A program made the position numbers and the translations under genes. Of a stretch of 64,000 nucleotides of DNA, positions 16,044-24,530 are shown piece after piece (the stretch's first letter is position 1; each line of letters opens with the position of its first letter). The stretch lies in assembly GCA_965237625.1 (NCBI GenBank), contig CBDEGD010000014.1:248001-312000 (forward strand), in the 5' to 3' direction. The notes beneath the pieces are model-generated. The model made no database searches. It was not told the origin of the DNA and saw only the letters and a list, made by a program, of their open reading frames with translations. The stretch is from JABDIP01 sp965237625. Its GTDB lineage: Bacteria; Pseudomonadota; Alphaproteobacteria; DSM-16000; Inquilinaceae.

Positions 16044-17078
16044 CTATGACGGCGAGCGTTTGACCGGCTTGCTGCGCAGGCGCGCGGCGGTCACCGGATC
16101 GGCCCGTTTGCAGGACAAGGGCGGGAGGCCCCTGAGCACCAATTCCATGTCGCTGACGACGATGCGGCCGATGTCATGGAAGGCCTCACTCAGGCCACCT
16201 GCCCGATGGGCGGACAGCAGCAAGCCGTCGACACCGCGCACCGGATCGTCGGCGGGCACCGGCTCAACTGGAAAAACATCGGTCGCGGCGCGGAACCGAC
16301 CGGCCTCGACCTGGCGGACCATCTCTGGAAAGTCGACGACAGCGGCCCGGCTCATGAGCAGCAGAATGCTGCCCGGCTGTATGAGGTCGAACTCTCGACG
16401 GCCCAGAAAACCCTGATTTTCGCTGGTTACGCCGGCCATGACGAAGATCACACGGCTGGTGGACAACAGTGTTTCCAGCCCGACCGGCTCACAATCATGC
16501 TCGCGTACCACACGATCCGACAGCCATGGGTCAAAGACGCGGACCGGGCAGCGGAAAGGGCGCAACATCGGCCTGAGTGTCCGGCCGAGGTCGCCGAAGC
16601 CAATCAGCCCAACCGAGCTTCCGGCGAACAGAAAGCTCTCCCGGTTGCCGGCGAACTCGTACTCCTCCCGGCCTGACCGGAAATCCCTGTCCGCCTTGGT
16701 GATGCCGCGTGCCAGATCGATGGCCATGCCAAGCGCGATTTCCGCCACCGGCAGGGCAAATGCCGGCCCGACGCTTAAGACGGCGATGCCGTTGGCGGTG
16801 CAATAGCCATAGTCGAGATTGGGCCTGAAATTGCCCTCGACATTGAAAATCGCCTTCAGCTTCTTCGCCCTGGACAGACGTTCGGCCGGCAATTCTGCAT
16901 GGCTGATCAGGATTTCGGCGTCGGGAAGGTGGCGATCAAGCATCTCCGCCGGCATCGGTCCATCCTCATGGATAACCAGCCGGCCCAAAGCCTCCATCCG
17001 ACCCCGCGTCTCCGGGTCACAAATCAGCGACAGGGTGCGCGGCTGGGGATCGATCAGGATGACAGGACGGTCGGGCAT
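16044..17078 (-). CDS. D-isomer-specific 2-hydroxyacid dehydrogenase
   Basis: NAD(P)-dependent oxidoreductase of 344 residues. The Rossmann loop is GLIGFGDLGRTL (about 168-179). The catalytic residues of the family can be followed as Arg in LLLMSRAAVVDF, Glu in AATDVFPVEPV and His in LLSAHRAGGL. It would interconvert a 2-keto acid and its D-hydroxy acid in the cytoplasm. Substrate specificity (glyoxylate, hydroxypyruvate, phosphoglycerate or other) cannot be assigned. It stands alone between a small ORF and the sulfate activation genes, which begin 67 bases upstream on the same strand. Confidence 0.9.
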   Translation of the reverse strand: MPDRPVILIDPQPRTLSLICDPETRGRMEALGRLVIHEDGPMPAEMLDRHLPDAEILISHAELPAERLSRAKKLKAIFNVEGNFRPNLDYGYCTANGIAVLSVGPAFALPVAEIALGMAIDLARGITKADRDFRSGREEYEFAGNRESFLFAGSSVGLIGFGDLGRTLRPMLRPFRCPVRVFDPWLSDRVVREHDCEPVGLETLLSTSRVIFVMAGVTSENQGFLGRREFDLIQPGSILLLMSRAAVVDFPEMVRQVEAGRFRAATDVFPVEPVPADDPVRGVDGLLLSAHRAGGLSEAFHDIGRIVVSDMELVLRGLPPLSCKRADPVTAARLRSKPVKRSPS

Positions 17079-17145
17079 TGCGGTAAGCCGGATTGTTTAA
17101 TTCCGGCAACCGTAGTGGGTCCCGCGGCGTTTCGTCCAGATACCT

Positions 17146-19047
17146 CTAAACGGCCGTCACGGCACCGTCCCGTGCGGCGACCGCCAAATTCTGCTCGATA
17201 TAGGCGACGATCTGATCGACACAGCCCTCGATATCGCTCGCAGCGGTATCGACGGACAATTCCGCTCGCTCGGGCGGCTCATAGGGCGCCGAGACTCCGG
17301 TGAACTCTTTGATCTCACCGGATCGCGCACGTTTGTACAGACCCTTGGGATCGCGCCGTTCGCAGGTTTCCAGATCGGCGGCGATGTAAATCTCGTGGAA
17401 TGCATCACCAGCGGATTGGCGGGCCCGATCGCGATCGCTCCGATAGGGTGAGATGAAGGCGGTAATGACAATGAAACCGGCATCGGCAAACAGCGCCGCC
17501 GACTCGCCGATCCGGCGGATGTTTTCGGTGCGGTCTTCCGGGCTGAAACCAAGATCGGAGTTCAGCCCCTTGCGGACATTGTCGCCATCGAGCACGTAGA
17601 CATGCAGGCCCTTGTTGAAGAGCCGCTTTTCCACCCGCATCGCCAGGGTCGACTTGCCAGACCCCGAAAGGCCGGTGAACCAGATGACGGCCCCGTAATG
17701 GCCATTTCGCCACGCCCTCGATTGCGGATTCAGCAAATGCTGCACTTCGGTCAGATTGCTCGATTTGACCTGATAGAGAGAACGCTGATCGGGGTAACCC
17801 CGCATACTGAGAACGCCGCCGGCGACCGTGTCATAGCCGTCGATCAGCACCATCCGGCCGGTCGCCGAGCCCTCGCCGAATTCGTCGAGCGCCAGCACTT
17901 CGCGGGAGCGCAGCACGATTTCGGCCACCTCGTTGCGCTCGACGGCGTCTCCGTCATGACCCGACAAAGTCTGAGTGTCGACCACCCGTTCGATGGACTG
18001 AACGCTGACCGTCGCTTCCGATGTGGCCAACTTCATCTTGAAAGTGCGGCCCACGGTCAGCGGCTGCTCACCGATCCAGAACAGATTGGCCCGGAATACG
18101 CTGGTGAGCGCTGGAAGGTCGGCGTCGTGGCTGACGATATCGCCGCGTTCCACGAATATCTGTTCATCCAGTGTAAACCCGACCACGCTACCGGCTTTCG
18201 CCGATTTCGGCCCTTTGGGCTTACCCCATTCCTCGATGCTCTTCACCTTGGCGGTGTTGTTCCCCGGTGAAAACCGCAATGTGTCGCCGACGCGCAGTAC
18301 GCCGCTCTCAACCCGTCCGACGATGATGCGCCGATGGTCGAATTTGTAGACATCCTGGACCGGCAGTCGCAGCGCCTGATTGACAAGCGGCGCGCTGGTG
18401 TCGAATTGGTCCAGCGCATCCAGCAATGTCGACCCATCATGCCAGCCCATATGATCGGATCGGATGGCGAGATTATCGCCCTCACGCGCCGAAATCGGCA
18501 CGACGAATGTGGGTATCAGGCCGATCTCTCCCAGATAGTCGGTGATTTCGGCCTTCAATGCAGCAAACCGGTCAGCGTCGAAGCCCACAAGGTCCATCTT
18601 GTTGACGGCGACGGCGATCTGCCGCAATCCAAGCAGGTGCAGAATATAACTGTGCCGACGGGTCTGCTCGCGCACACCTTCCTCGGCATCGATCACCAGC
18701 ACCGCCGCATCGGCGCTGGCGGCGCCGCTGATCGTGTTCTTCAGGAACTCGCGATGGCCCGGCGCGTCGATGATGACATAGCTGCGACGGCTGGACTTGA
18801 ACCAGATCTGCGTGCTGTCGATGGTGACGGCCTGATCGCGCTCAGCCTGAAGGGAGTCGAGCACGAACGACCATTCAAGCGGCATGCCGCGCTTTTCACT
18901 AACTCGGCGCAACTCCTCGACCCGACCGTCCGGAAGGCTGTCGGTTTCATGCAGAAGCCGTCCGATCAGTGTTGATTTGCCATGATCGACATGACCGACA
19001 ATGACGATCTTCAACGGCGCATCCTGCACTATGGTCTTCTTAGCCAT
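17146..19047 (-). CDS. cysNC: Bifunctional sulfate adenylyltransferase subunit 1 / adenylylsulfate kinase
   Basis: Fused enzyme of 633 residues. The first two thirds are the CysN GTPase, which drives synthesis of adenylyl sulfate with CysD: G1 GHVDHGKST (18-26), G3 DAPGHREFLKN and G4 NKMD. The last 190 residues are APS kinase, with P-loop GLSGSGKST and the FISPYRSDRD segment, giving PAPS. The start at 19047 is chosen because MAKKTIVQDAPLKIVIVG is the normal N-terminus; the open upstream frame overlaps cysD and is not protein-like. It follows cysD after 10 bases. No reductase (CysH/CysI) is nearby, so PAPS could serve sulfonation or assimilation elsewhere. Confidence 0.96.
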   Translation of the reverse strand: MAKKTIVQDAPLKIVIVGHVDHGKSTLIGRLLHETDSLPDGRVEELRRVSEKRGMPLEWSFVLDSLQAERDQAVTIDSTQIWFKSSRRSYVIIDAPGHREFLKNTISGAASADAAVLVIDAEEGVREQTRRHSYILHLLGLRQIAVAVNKMDLVGFDADRFAALKAEITDYLGEIGLIPTFVVPISAREGDNLAIRSDHMGWHDGSTLLDALDQFDTSAPLVNQALRLPVQDVYKFDHRRIIVGRVESGVLRVGDTLRFSPGNNTAKVKSIEEWGKPKGPKSAKAGSVVGFTLDEQIFVERGDIVSHDADLPALTSVFRANLFWIGEQPLTVGRTFKMKLATSEATVSVQSIERVVDTQTLSGHDGDAVERNEVAEIVLRSREVLALDEFGEGSATGRMVLIDGYDTVAGGVLSMRGYPDQRSLYQVKSSNLTEVQHLLNPQSRAWRNGHYGAVIWFTGLSGSGKSTLAMRVEKRLFNKGLHVYVLDGDNVRKGLNSDLGFSPEDRTENIRRIGESAALFADAGFIVITAFISPYRSDRDRARQSAGDAFHEIYIAADLETCERRDPKGLYKRARSGEIKEFTGVSAPYEPPERAELSVDTAASDIEGCVDQIVAYIEQNLAVAARDGAVTAV

Positions 19048-19057
19048 ACCTTGGTTC

Positions 19058-19855
19058 TCACATATAGCCGCTGCTGCGCAATCGCTCGAACGCATCCTCG
19101 GATTCATGATCCATTGACCGCCCGGCCCGCTCAGGCTCGCGGGTCACTTCTAATTCGGCGATGATCGCGTCGATGGTGTCGGCCGTGCTGTCGACCGGGA
19201 ATGTGATGTTCTTCTCGCCCAGTGACCGGTACCGTTTGCCGTCCCTCGCGAAATAGAGCGGCACGACCGGTATTCCCTCGCGCTTCGTATAGCGCCAGAT
19301 GTCGATTTCGGTCCAATGCAGCAGAGGATGGATCCGCACATGAGTGCCGTCGGGAAAATCGGTCTTGTACTGATCCCAGAATTCCGGCGGCTGATCGCGA
19401 AAATCCCAGGCGCCTTCGGCATTGCGTGGGCTGAACACCCGCTCCTTCGCCCGTGTGGCCTGCTCATCCCGGCGGATTCCGAGGATCACGCCACGGTAGC
19501 ATTCCCGATCCATGAGGTTGCGCAGTCCGATAGTCTTCCGCGCGGCGGCGCGGCCGCCCGGCGGCAAAGTCGGATCCATCTCCGACTCCGGCGGGCACGT
19601 CTCGATCTTCAGGTTGAGATCCCATTCGGACACCAGAAAGTCCCGAAATTCATAGACCTCGGGAAGCTCCATCTCGGTATCCAATTGGACCACCGGAAAC
19701 GGCACCCGCCCGAAGAAGGCCTTCCGCGCCAGCCAAAGCAGGGCATTGCTGTCCTTGCCGATCGACCAGAGCATGCCCAAAGGCTCGACCCGGTTGAACG
19801 CCTCCCGAAGGATGTAGATCGATCGGGCTTCAAGATCGTCGAGATGGGCAGACAT
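19058..19855 (-). CDS. cysD: Sulfate adenylyltransferase subunit 2
   Basis: PP-loop ATP pyrophosphatase of 265 residues that forms adenylyl sulfate with the CysN GTPase. The PP-loop is SIGKDSNALLWL near residue 33. Other family blocks are FPVVQLDTEMELPEVYEFRD, GIRRDEQATRAKERVFSPR and LLHWTEIDIWRY. Start 19855 (MSAHLDDLEARSIYIL) gives the standard N-terminus; the longer frame to 19903 adds residues unlike the family. It is the first gene of the cysD-cysNC operon. An imperfect dyad (GTCCA at 19898-19902 and TGGAC at 19913-19917) lies about 45 bases upstream and may be a control site. Confidence 0.95.
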   Translation of the reverse strand: MSAHLDDLEARSIYILREAFNRVEPLGMLWSIGKDSNALLWLARKAFFGRVPFPVVQLDTEMELPEVYEFRDFLVSEWDLNLKIETCPPESEMDPTLPPGGRAAARKTIGLRNLMDRECYRGVILGIRRDEQATRAKERVFSPRNAEGAWDFRDQPPEFWDQYKTDFPDGTHVRIHPLLHWTEIDIWRYTKREGIPVVPLYFARDGKRYRSLGEKNITFPVDSTADTIDAIIAELEVTREPERAGRSMDHESEDAFERLRSSGYM

Positions 19856-20000
19856 TTGCTTCAGACGCCTCAAATAACAGCAAAAATTCGGAGAACAGTC
19901 CAATTCTACGAATGGACTTAGGGAAAGAGTGCATGGACATCAACCAAAAAGGGCCATGACCGGTCGACAAGCAACCGCCAGGGAGAATGCCACACATTGC

Positions 20001-20825
20001 CTAATGCATCGCCGGTAGAGGAGGCTGCCGCACAACCAGCCGGCGTGCCGCCTCGTCAAATGCCGATGCCGGGACCGCCACGCCTATCGACGTGTCGTCA
20101 TCATGCTGAACCGCAACATTGATGGCCAAAAGATCGGCATCTCCGTCGGGCCCGATCAACAAGATGGGCGACCCGGCGCCGCCCGATGTGGCGTCGCACC
20201 CGTGCAACATCATCCCATTGATCGTGCTGATACCGGAAACGCCGCAGCCGAAATGCGCCGAGAGACGATCGGCGCTGTCTTCGCTGTACCCGGCGCGCAC
20301 CAATGTCGCCTTGCCATCGTCCAGAGTTTCGATCAGCCCGGCAGCGCTGATGACCCGCAAAGGGATCGGACGGACGGCCAGGTCGCTGCCGACGATCAGG
20401 ATTGCCCAATTCATCGTCGGCTGATCGATCGCCACATCCCGATAGCGTGCTTTTTCAATCGCAAAGACCAACTGCGTGCCACGCAACCGGCCGGCAACGT
20501 CATCTCCGGACACGAATTCCAGATCTGTTGGCGCAAACCAAGTACGATCCTGATGGTCGTAGAGGCAGTGCGCCGCCGTCAAAACATGGCGCGGCCCGAT
20601 AACGGCCCCGGTGCAGAACCCTCCCGTCGGAAGGTTGACCCGGCCGATTGCCGACCAGGGCCAAGCCTCGGACTCGATCGGCACGCGGTCGTCCATTCCG
20701 AGTATCCCGGTCAGCCGGCCACTGGACGCCGAGGCATTGAGCACAAAGACAATGGCGAGCGCACAGAAACAAATCTGCGCAAACAAGGTGACGGCACGAT
20801 AGTGTCGGTTTGTGTTCCTATTCAT
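20001..20825 (-). CDS. Secreted trypsin-fold protein, predicted catalytically inactive
   Basis: Exported protein of 274 residues with a membrane-type signal near residues 11-33 and a chymotrypsin/V8-like fold. The catalytic His is kept (H86 in VLTAAHCLY). The position of the catalytic Asp is Asn (N139 in PTMNWAIL, where active relatives have DWALL). The nucleophile in the expected GxSGSP motif is Ala (A217 in CDATSGGAGSPIL). The six cysteines, including FCTG/AAHC and GCGV/HGCD, are in usual places, so the fold is probably intact. It may bind rather than cleave peptides. It is monocistronic, with no obvious partner nearby. Confidence 0.87.
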   Translation of the reverse strand: MNRNTNRHYRAVTLFAQICFCALAIVFVLNASASSGRLTGILGMDDRVPIESEAWPWSAIGRVNLPTGGFCTGAVIGPRHVLTAAHCLYDHQDRTWFAPTDLEFVSGDDVAGRLRGTQLVFAIEKARYRDVAIDQPTMNWAILIVGSDLAVRPIPLRVISAAGLIETLDDGKATLVRAGYSEDSADRLSAHFGCGVSGISTINGMMLHGCDATSGGAGSPILLIGPDGDADLLAINVAVQHDDDTSIGVAVPASAFDEAARRLVVRQPPLPAMH

Positions 20826-21104
20826 GGCCTATGTCATTTGCTTGGACAGTGACGACCTTTGGCACCGAAACGCCGCACGATGGGCTGAAATCGCCCAGCA
20901 TGCAGCATCGATACGGCCTGGACCGAGGGATAGGATATAAACGGCCGAACCTCGTTGTCGTCACGGGCAAGTGGTGGAAGCGACCGGCGCCAATTTGGCC
21001 CGTCCGAACGATCCACCGCATGCAAACCACTGTGCCAGCATCTGCCGCGCATTAGTTGTGCGAAACCTGTGACTTGACGACCTAGGCGAGGGGAAAATCA
21101 GCAC

Positions 21105-21137
21105 AAAAAAATGGCGGGAGCCCCAGGGCACCCGCCA
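21105..21137 (-). terminator. Rho-independent terminator on the minus strand without an upstream gene
   Basis: On the minus strand, the stem TGGCGGG / CCCGCCA (21137-21131 and 21118-21112), with an inner GCCC/GGGC pairing, is followed directly by a run of seven T (21111-21105). On the plus strand there is no T-tract after the hairpin. All annotated genes to the right (21525 to beyond 26000) are on the plus strand, so no known minus-strand transcript needs this terminator. Confidence 0.65.
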
Positions 21138-21339
21138 GAGATTGATAACATGGACGATCGGAAAATATCAGCGAGTGCCCTAACGCGGGTGTGTCAAAGT
21201 TGTGACATCGCAACTTCACATGGATTCAGGGTTGAATCTCATGCGGTTAGGAGTAGTTTGCCGGAATGCCCTGTCTATTCGGTCACAGGCGGGGTTGGAA
21301 TCGACGTCCCAATGCGCATCGCCGCTGCGCATGCTGACA

Positions 21340-21367
21340 TTGACTCGTTGCCCCTGCCTTCTAAACT
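21340..21367 (+). promoter_or_regulatory. Candidate promoter for the lipoprotein / two-component operon
   Basis: TTGACT (21340-21345) and TAAACT (21362-21367) are separated by 16 bases. A start near 21374 would give a leader of about 150 bases before the lipoprotein ATG. The match is good but not exact, and the long leader lowers confidence. Confidence 0.4.
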
Positions 21368-21524
21368 GTTCTTTAGTCAAATCTGGGTTCTTCTGTCCCG
21401 ACTGCGCGTTGTCGATCGACTCGGCAATATTCGTCTTTGGAGGAGCCGGAAACACGAGATGCGGTCCGTGACCAAACATCGCGTCTTGGATAACCTGGAC
21501 ACCGACTTCGGGCATCGTGCTCTG

Positions 21525-21983
21525 ATGAAGCATGGAATTCGATGGTTGGGGGCACCGGTTGCCGCGTTCCTGCTTGGCGCTTGCGCCTTAACGGATCGCA
21601 ATACCGTGGAGTCGCCCGGAGCGGATCTGCCGGCCGAAACGGCGCAGCGATTATCGAGCGTGCCGATTCCGCCGATCAAACCCGTGCCGCCGCCTCGGGA
21701 AAGCGAGGTTGCTCCAGCAGGGCTTGCCGGTGTCGTGGGTTATGACCAGGACGCAGTGCGGGACCTTTTGGGCGACCCCATTTGGGTGGAAGAGATTCCG
21801 CCAGCGCTGTCGTGGCAGTACGCCTCCGATGAGTGTGTTTTGCGGGTGCTTTTTTTCATGGAAGTGACCACGCGGAACTTTCGGGTATTGTCATACGACG
21901 TAACCAGTGATGACGATGCCATTGATGTCGACCAACGCTGCCTATCAGCCCTCGTCGCCCAAGCGGACGAGCGACGAAGCTGA
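21525..21983 (+). CDS. Predicted lipoprotein coupled to a two-component system
   Basis: Protein of 152 residues. ATG 21525 gives a lipoprotein signal, MKHGIRWLGAPVAAFLLGAC, with lipobox LLGAC and acylated Cys20. Residues 21-70 are a Pro-rich linker (VPIPPIKPVPPP). Residues 75-145 form a compact domain (GVVGYDQDAVRDLLGDPIWV, WQYASDECVLRVLFFME) that resembles small SmpA/OmlA-like outer-membrane or periplasmic sensor domains in its G-x-P-x-W pattern (tentative). It overlaps the response regulator start by more than 50 bases and so belongs to the same operon. It may report envelope state to the kinase. Confidence 0.82.
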   Translation: MKHGIRWLGAPVAAFLLGACALTDRNTVESPGADLPAETAQRLSSVPIPPIKPVPPPRESEVAPAGLAGVVGYDQDAVRDLLGDPIWVEEIPPALSWQYASDECVLRVLFFMEVTTRNFRVLSYDVTSDDDAIDVDQRCLSALVAQADERRS

Positions 21984-22716
21984 CGCCGTCCGCGTCGCGC
22001 TCGTAGACGACGACGAACTCTTCCGCGAAGCGCTCGGGATGAACCTGCTGGATGAGGGGTACGACGTCGTATCCTTCGACGGTGGTGAGCCCGCATTGGA
22101 GTTCTTCCGGTCCGGCGACGGACGAGCGGATATCATCCTGTTGGATTGGCGCATGCCGAACCTCGACGGGATCGAGGTTCTGCGTCGCCTGCGCGACGAC
22201 GGCATAGATGTGCCGGTGATCTTTCTGACCGTCCTCAGTGACCAGATCTACGAGGAGTCGGCCCTGGCCGGCGGCGCGATCGATTATGTCGAGAAATCGC
22301 GCAGCTTCTCGATCCTGCTGAAGCGGATGCAGCTCATCACTGGCGGCCAAAAGGCCATGTCCAGCGACGACCCTGCCGCGAACGCCGCCGAAACCGTCAA
22401 TTTCGGGCCGCTGGAATTGCATCTGGGCGCCTGCCGAGCCACCTGGAGCGGCCGGCAAATCGATCTGACCCTGACAGAATTCAAGATCGTGCGTGTGATG
22501 GCGTCTCGCGCCGGCGAGGATCTCTCCTATCGGGAGATATATGATCTGGCGCGCGGCGCCGGGTTTATCGCCGGCTATGGGGCCGCGGGCTTCCGCGCCA
22601 ATGTGCGCGCCTTCATCAAGCGGATCCGACAGAAGTTCCGGGCTGAAGATCCGAAATTCGACATGATCGAGAACTACCCGGGCTTCGGCTATCGTTGGAG
22701 ACGCGACGGTGGCTGA
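21907..22716 (+). CDS. Response regulator, OmpR/ChvI-like
   Basis: DNA-binding response regulator of up to 269 residues. The receiver domain has the acidic pair in ALVDDDELF, the phospho-acceptor Asp80 in IILLDWRMPNLDG, and the Thr and Lys switch residues in FLTVLSDQ and YVEKSRS. The C-terminal winged helix has LTLTEFKIVRVMASRAGEDL and ENYPGFGYRW. The layout matches ChvI, which in alphaproteobacteria controls envelope and acid-stress genes. The start is uncertain: GTG 21907, ATG 21910, ATG 21916 and ATG 21925 are all possible, none with a clear ribosome site, so translation is probably coupled to the overlapping lipoprotein gene. Confidence 0.92.
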   Translation: MMTMPLMSTNAAYQPSSPKRTSDEADAVRVALVDDDELFREALGMNLLDEGYDVVSFDGGEPALEFFRSGDGRADIILLDWRMPNLDGIEVLRRLRDDGIDVPVIFLTVLSDQIYEESALAGGAIDYVEKSRSFSILLKRMQLITGGQKAMSSDDPAANAAETVNFGPLELHLGACRATWSGRQIDLTLTEFKIVRVMASRAGEDLSYREIYDLARGAGFIAGYGAAGFRANVRAFIKRIRQKFRAEDPKFDMIENYPGFGYRWRRDGG

Positions 22717-24253
22717 CGAGTCCCAGGATCGCGCAGATCGCGCGGTCGTCCTGCGGGCGCCATGGTTTCTGAGGTCTCTGGCAATCAGGATGTTGGTCCT
22801 GGTCCTGGTCTTCCTGACCGTGCCACTCTTGATCTACCAGCAATTCCTGGCCGCCGACCGCGAGAAACGTGAATTGCTGCTGCGGGACGCGCAGTTGCAG
22901 GGCGAACTTATCGCCCGATCCCTGACTCGTATCCTGCAAAACGCCGATACCGGCATTCCCAGCGAGATCGTCGAGGATCTGTCGCAATTCGTGCAGAGCG
23001 ACGCCCGTGTGCGCATTCTGCTGCGCCCGGCCGAAGTTCCCGACGCGCTTGGGTTCTTCTACGTGGCATCGTCCCCGGCGGTCTCCGTCGAAGCACAGGA
23101 GCGCGACCGCGAGGAGTTGGTCAGCCAGGGTATCCTGGGTAGGCTGACCCAGACCTGCAGCGGCAATGTACCGCTGGCCATGCGGTTTCCGACCCAGGAT
23201 GGCGGTCAGGAGGTGCTGACCTCGATCACGCCGGTCAATACCGGTTTTGGCTGCTGGGCGATCGTGACTTCACAGGATTCCGAGGCGATCGTCGGCTCCT
23301 CGATCGGCCAGCCCTATTGGAAAACCCCGGAAGTCCGTGTCGCTGCCTTGATCTATGCGGCAATGGCCGCACTGGTGCTGGCGATTTTCCTTGGCATCTG
23401 GCGAAATCTTCGGCGGTTCGGCGGGCTGGCGCGACAGATCGGCTATGACCCGGTGAACGCTGAATCCTTTGCCGCCCAGAACACGCTACCGGAGTTGCAG
23501 ACGGTTGCGCTCGACTTCGACCGGCTTGTGGAGAGCCTTCGGAGTTCGGCCGATCGGATCCGCCAGGCGGCCGAGGACAACGCCCATGCCTTCAAGACCC
23601 CGATCGGCGTGATCCGACAGTCGGTGGAGCCCCTGAAGCGCCTTGTCCCGGTCAATTCCCGCGGCGCCAGGGCGATCGACATGATCGAGCAATCGGTCCA
23701 CCGGCTGGACAATCTGGTCTCTGTCGCGCAGCACATCGAGGATGCAACGGCCGATTTGCTGGAACCGCCATGGCGCAACGTCGATTTGTCGGATTTGGTT
23801 CACCGAATGCTTGGCGGGTATACCGGCCTCGATATCAAGCTGCAGCCCCGTTTCGTGCTCAGCCTCGACAGGAGCGTGATCGTCCGCGCGAACGAGGATT
23901 TGCTGGAGACGGTGATTGAAAATCTGGTCGACAATGCGGTCAGCTTCTCTCCACCCAATGGCCGCATCGACGTTGGGCTGCATCGCAAGGGAAAAGCAGC
24001 AGAACTGACCATCGAGGACAACGGGCCCGGTGTCGAGCCGTCGAACCTGTATCGAATCTTCGAGCGCTACATCTCGGAGCGTCCTCTCCCCGAAAGTAGC
24101 GAGGAGTCGGACGGTCGAGACTCTGGAGCGCATTTCGGAATCGGACTTTGGATCGTCCGGCAGAATGTCGAGGCGGTCGGCGGTCGGGTCATTGCCGAGA
24201 ACCGGTCCTCCGGCGGATTACGCGTCCGGGTCAGCCTGCCTCGCGCCGCCTAA
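22709..24253 (+). CDS. Membrane sensor histidine kinase, ChvG-like
   Basis: Kinase of 514 residues starting at GTG 22709, 8 bases inside the response regulator. It has two membrane helices (about 26-44 and 211-230) with a periplasmic domain of about 165 residues between them, then a HAMP-like linker. The dimerisation helix has the phospho-acceptor His293 in NAHAFKTPIGVIRQ. The ATP-binding domain shows NLVDNAVSFSPPNG, IEDNGPGV and FGIGLWIVRQNVEAVGG. It forms a cognate pair with the regulator encoded just upstream. The periplasmic domain and the lipoprotein of the same operon suggest envelope sensing. Confidence 0.93.
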   Translation: MADESQDRADRAVVLRAPWFLRSLAIRMLVLVLVFLTVPLLIYQQFLAADREKRELLLRDAQLQGELIARSLTRILQNADTGIPSEIVEDLSQFVQSDARVRILLRPAEVPDALGFFYVASSPAVSVEAQERDREELVSQGILGRLTQTCSGNVPLAMRFPTQDGGQEVLTSITPVNTGFGCWAIVTSQDSEAIVGSSIGQPYWKTPEVRVAALIYAAMAALVLAIFLGIWRNLRRFGGLARQIGYDPVNAESFAAQNTLPELQTVALDFDRLVESLRSSADRIRQAAEDNAHAFKTPIGVIRQSVEPLKRLVPVNSRGARAIDMIEQSVHRLDNLVSVAQHIEDATADLLEPPWRNVDLSDLVHRMLGGYTGLDIKLQPRFVLSLDRSVIVRANEDLLETVIENLVDNAVSFSPPNGRIDVGLHRKGKAAELTIEDNGPGVEPSNLYRIFERYISERPLPESSEESDGRDSGAHFGIGLWIVRQNVEAVGGRVIAENRSSGGLRVRVSLPRAA

Positions 24254-24277
24254 TTTCGTTGCTGCGCGAAACAATCG

Positions 24278-24296
24278 ATCGAGTTCTCGATTTTTT
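24278..24296 (+). terminator. Weak terminator candidate after the sensor kinase
   Basis: ATCGAG (24278-24283) pairs with CTCGAT (24286-24291) and is followed by five more T. The formal loop is only two bases, so the real stem would be five base pairs with a four-base loop. It lies 25 bases after the kinase stop. Confidence 0.35.
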
Positions 24297-24530
24297 CGAT
24301 ATTTTGTCCAGGGTTTCATTGACTTCGCTACAAATCGGTTCAAATTGAATCAATGTCACAGAATTCACACAGACCAGTGAAGAGCGCGGTGACTAGGTTA
24401 TCGGGCTGGTGATGCTTTCCATCCGGTATGGATCACAGATACCTGGAACAGATGAGATACCCCCGATTGCCCCCCCTCATAGCCTCAACTTCCGTCGATA
24501 GAGTCGATTGCCGCCGGCCGGAGTCCGTGA

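Larger units (their letters stand above)
20826..21524. other. Long intergenic region with an orphan terminator and a promoter candidate
   Basis: About 700 bases between the divergent pseudoprotease and lipoprotein genes. The plus-strand frame is open back to 21111, but the translated sequence is not protein-like. Two signals are listed separately: a minus-strand terminator at 21105-21137 and a plus-strand promoter candidate at 21340-21367. The interval 21138-21524 could encode a minus-strand small RNA. Confidence 0.55.

Noticed and set aside
21111..21524. 138-codon N-terminal extension of the lipoprotein
   Set aside because: Not protein-like, includes a terminator hairpin at its start, and would bury the lipoprotein signal.
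24278..24296. Considered as a strong terminator
   Set aside because: Loop too short and stem weak; kept only as a low-confidence candidate.
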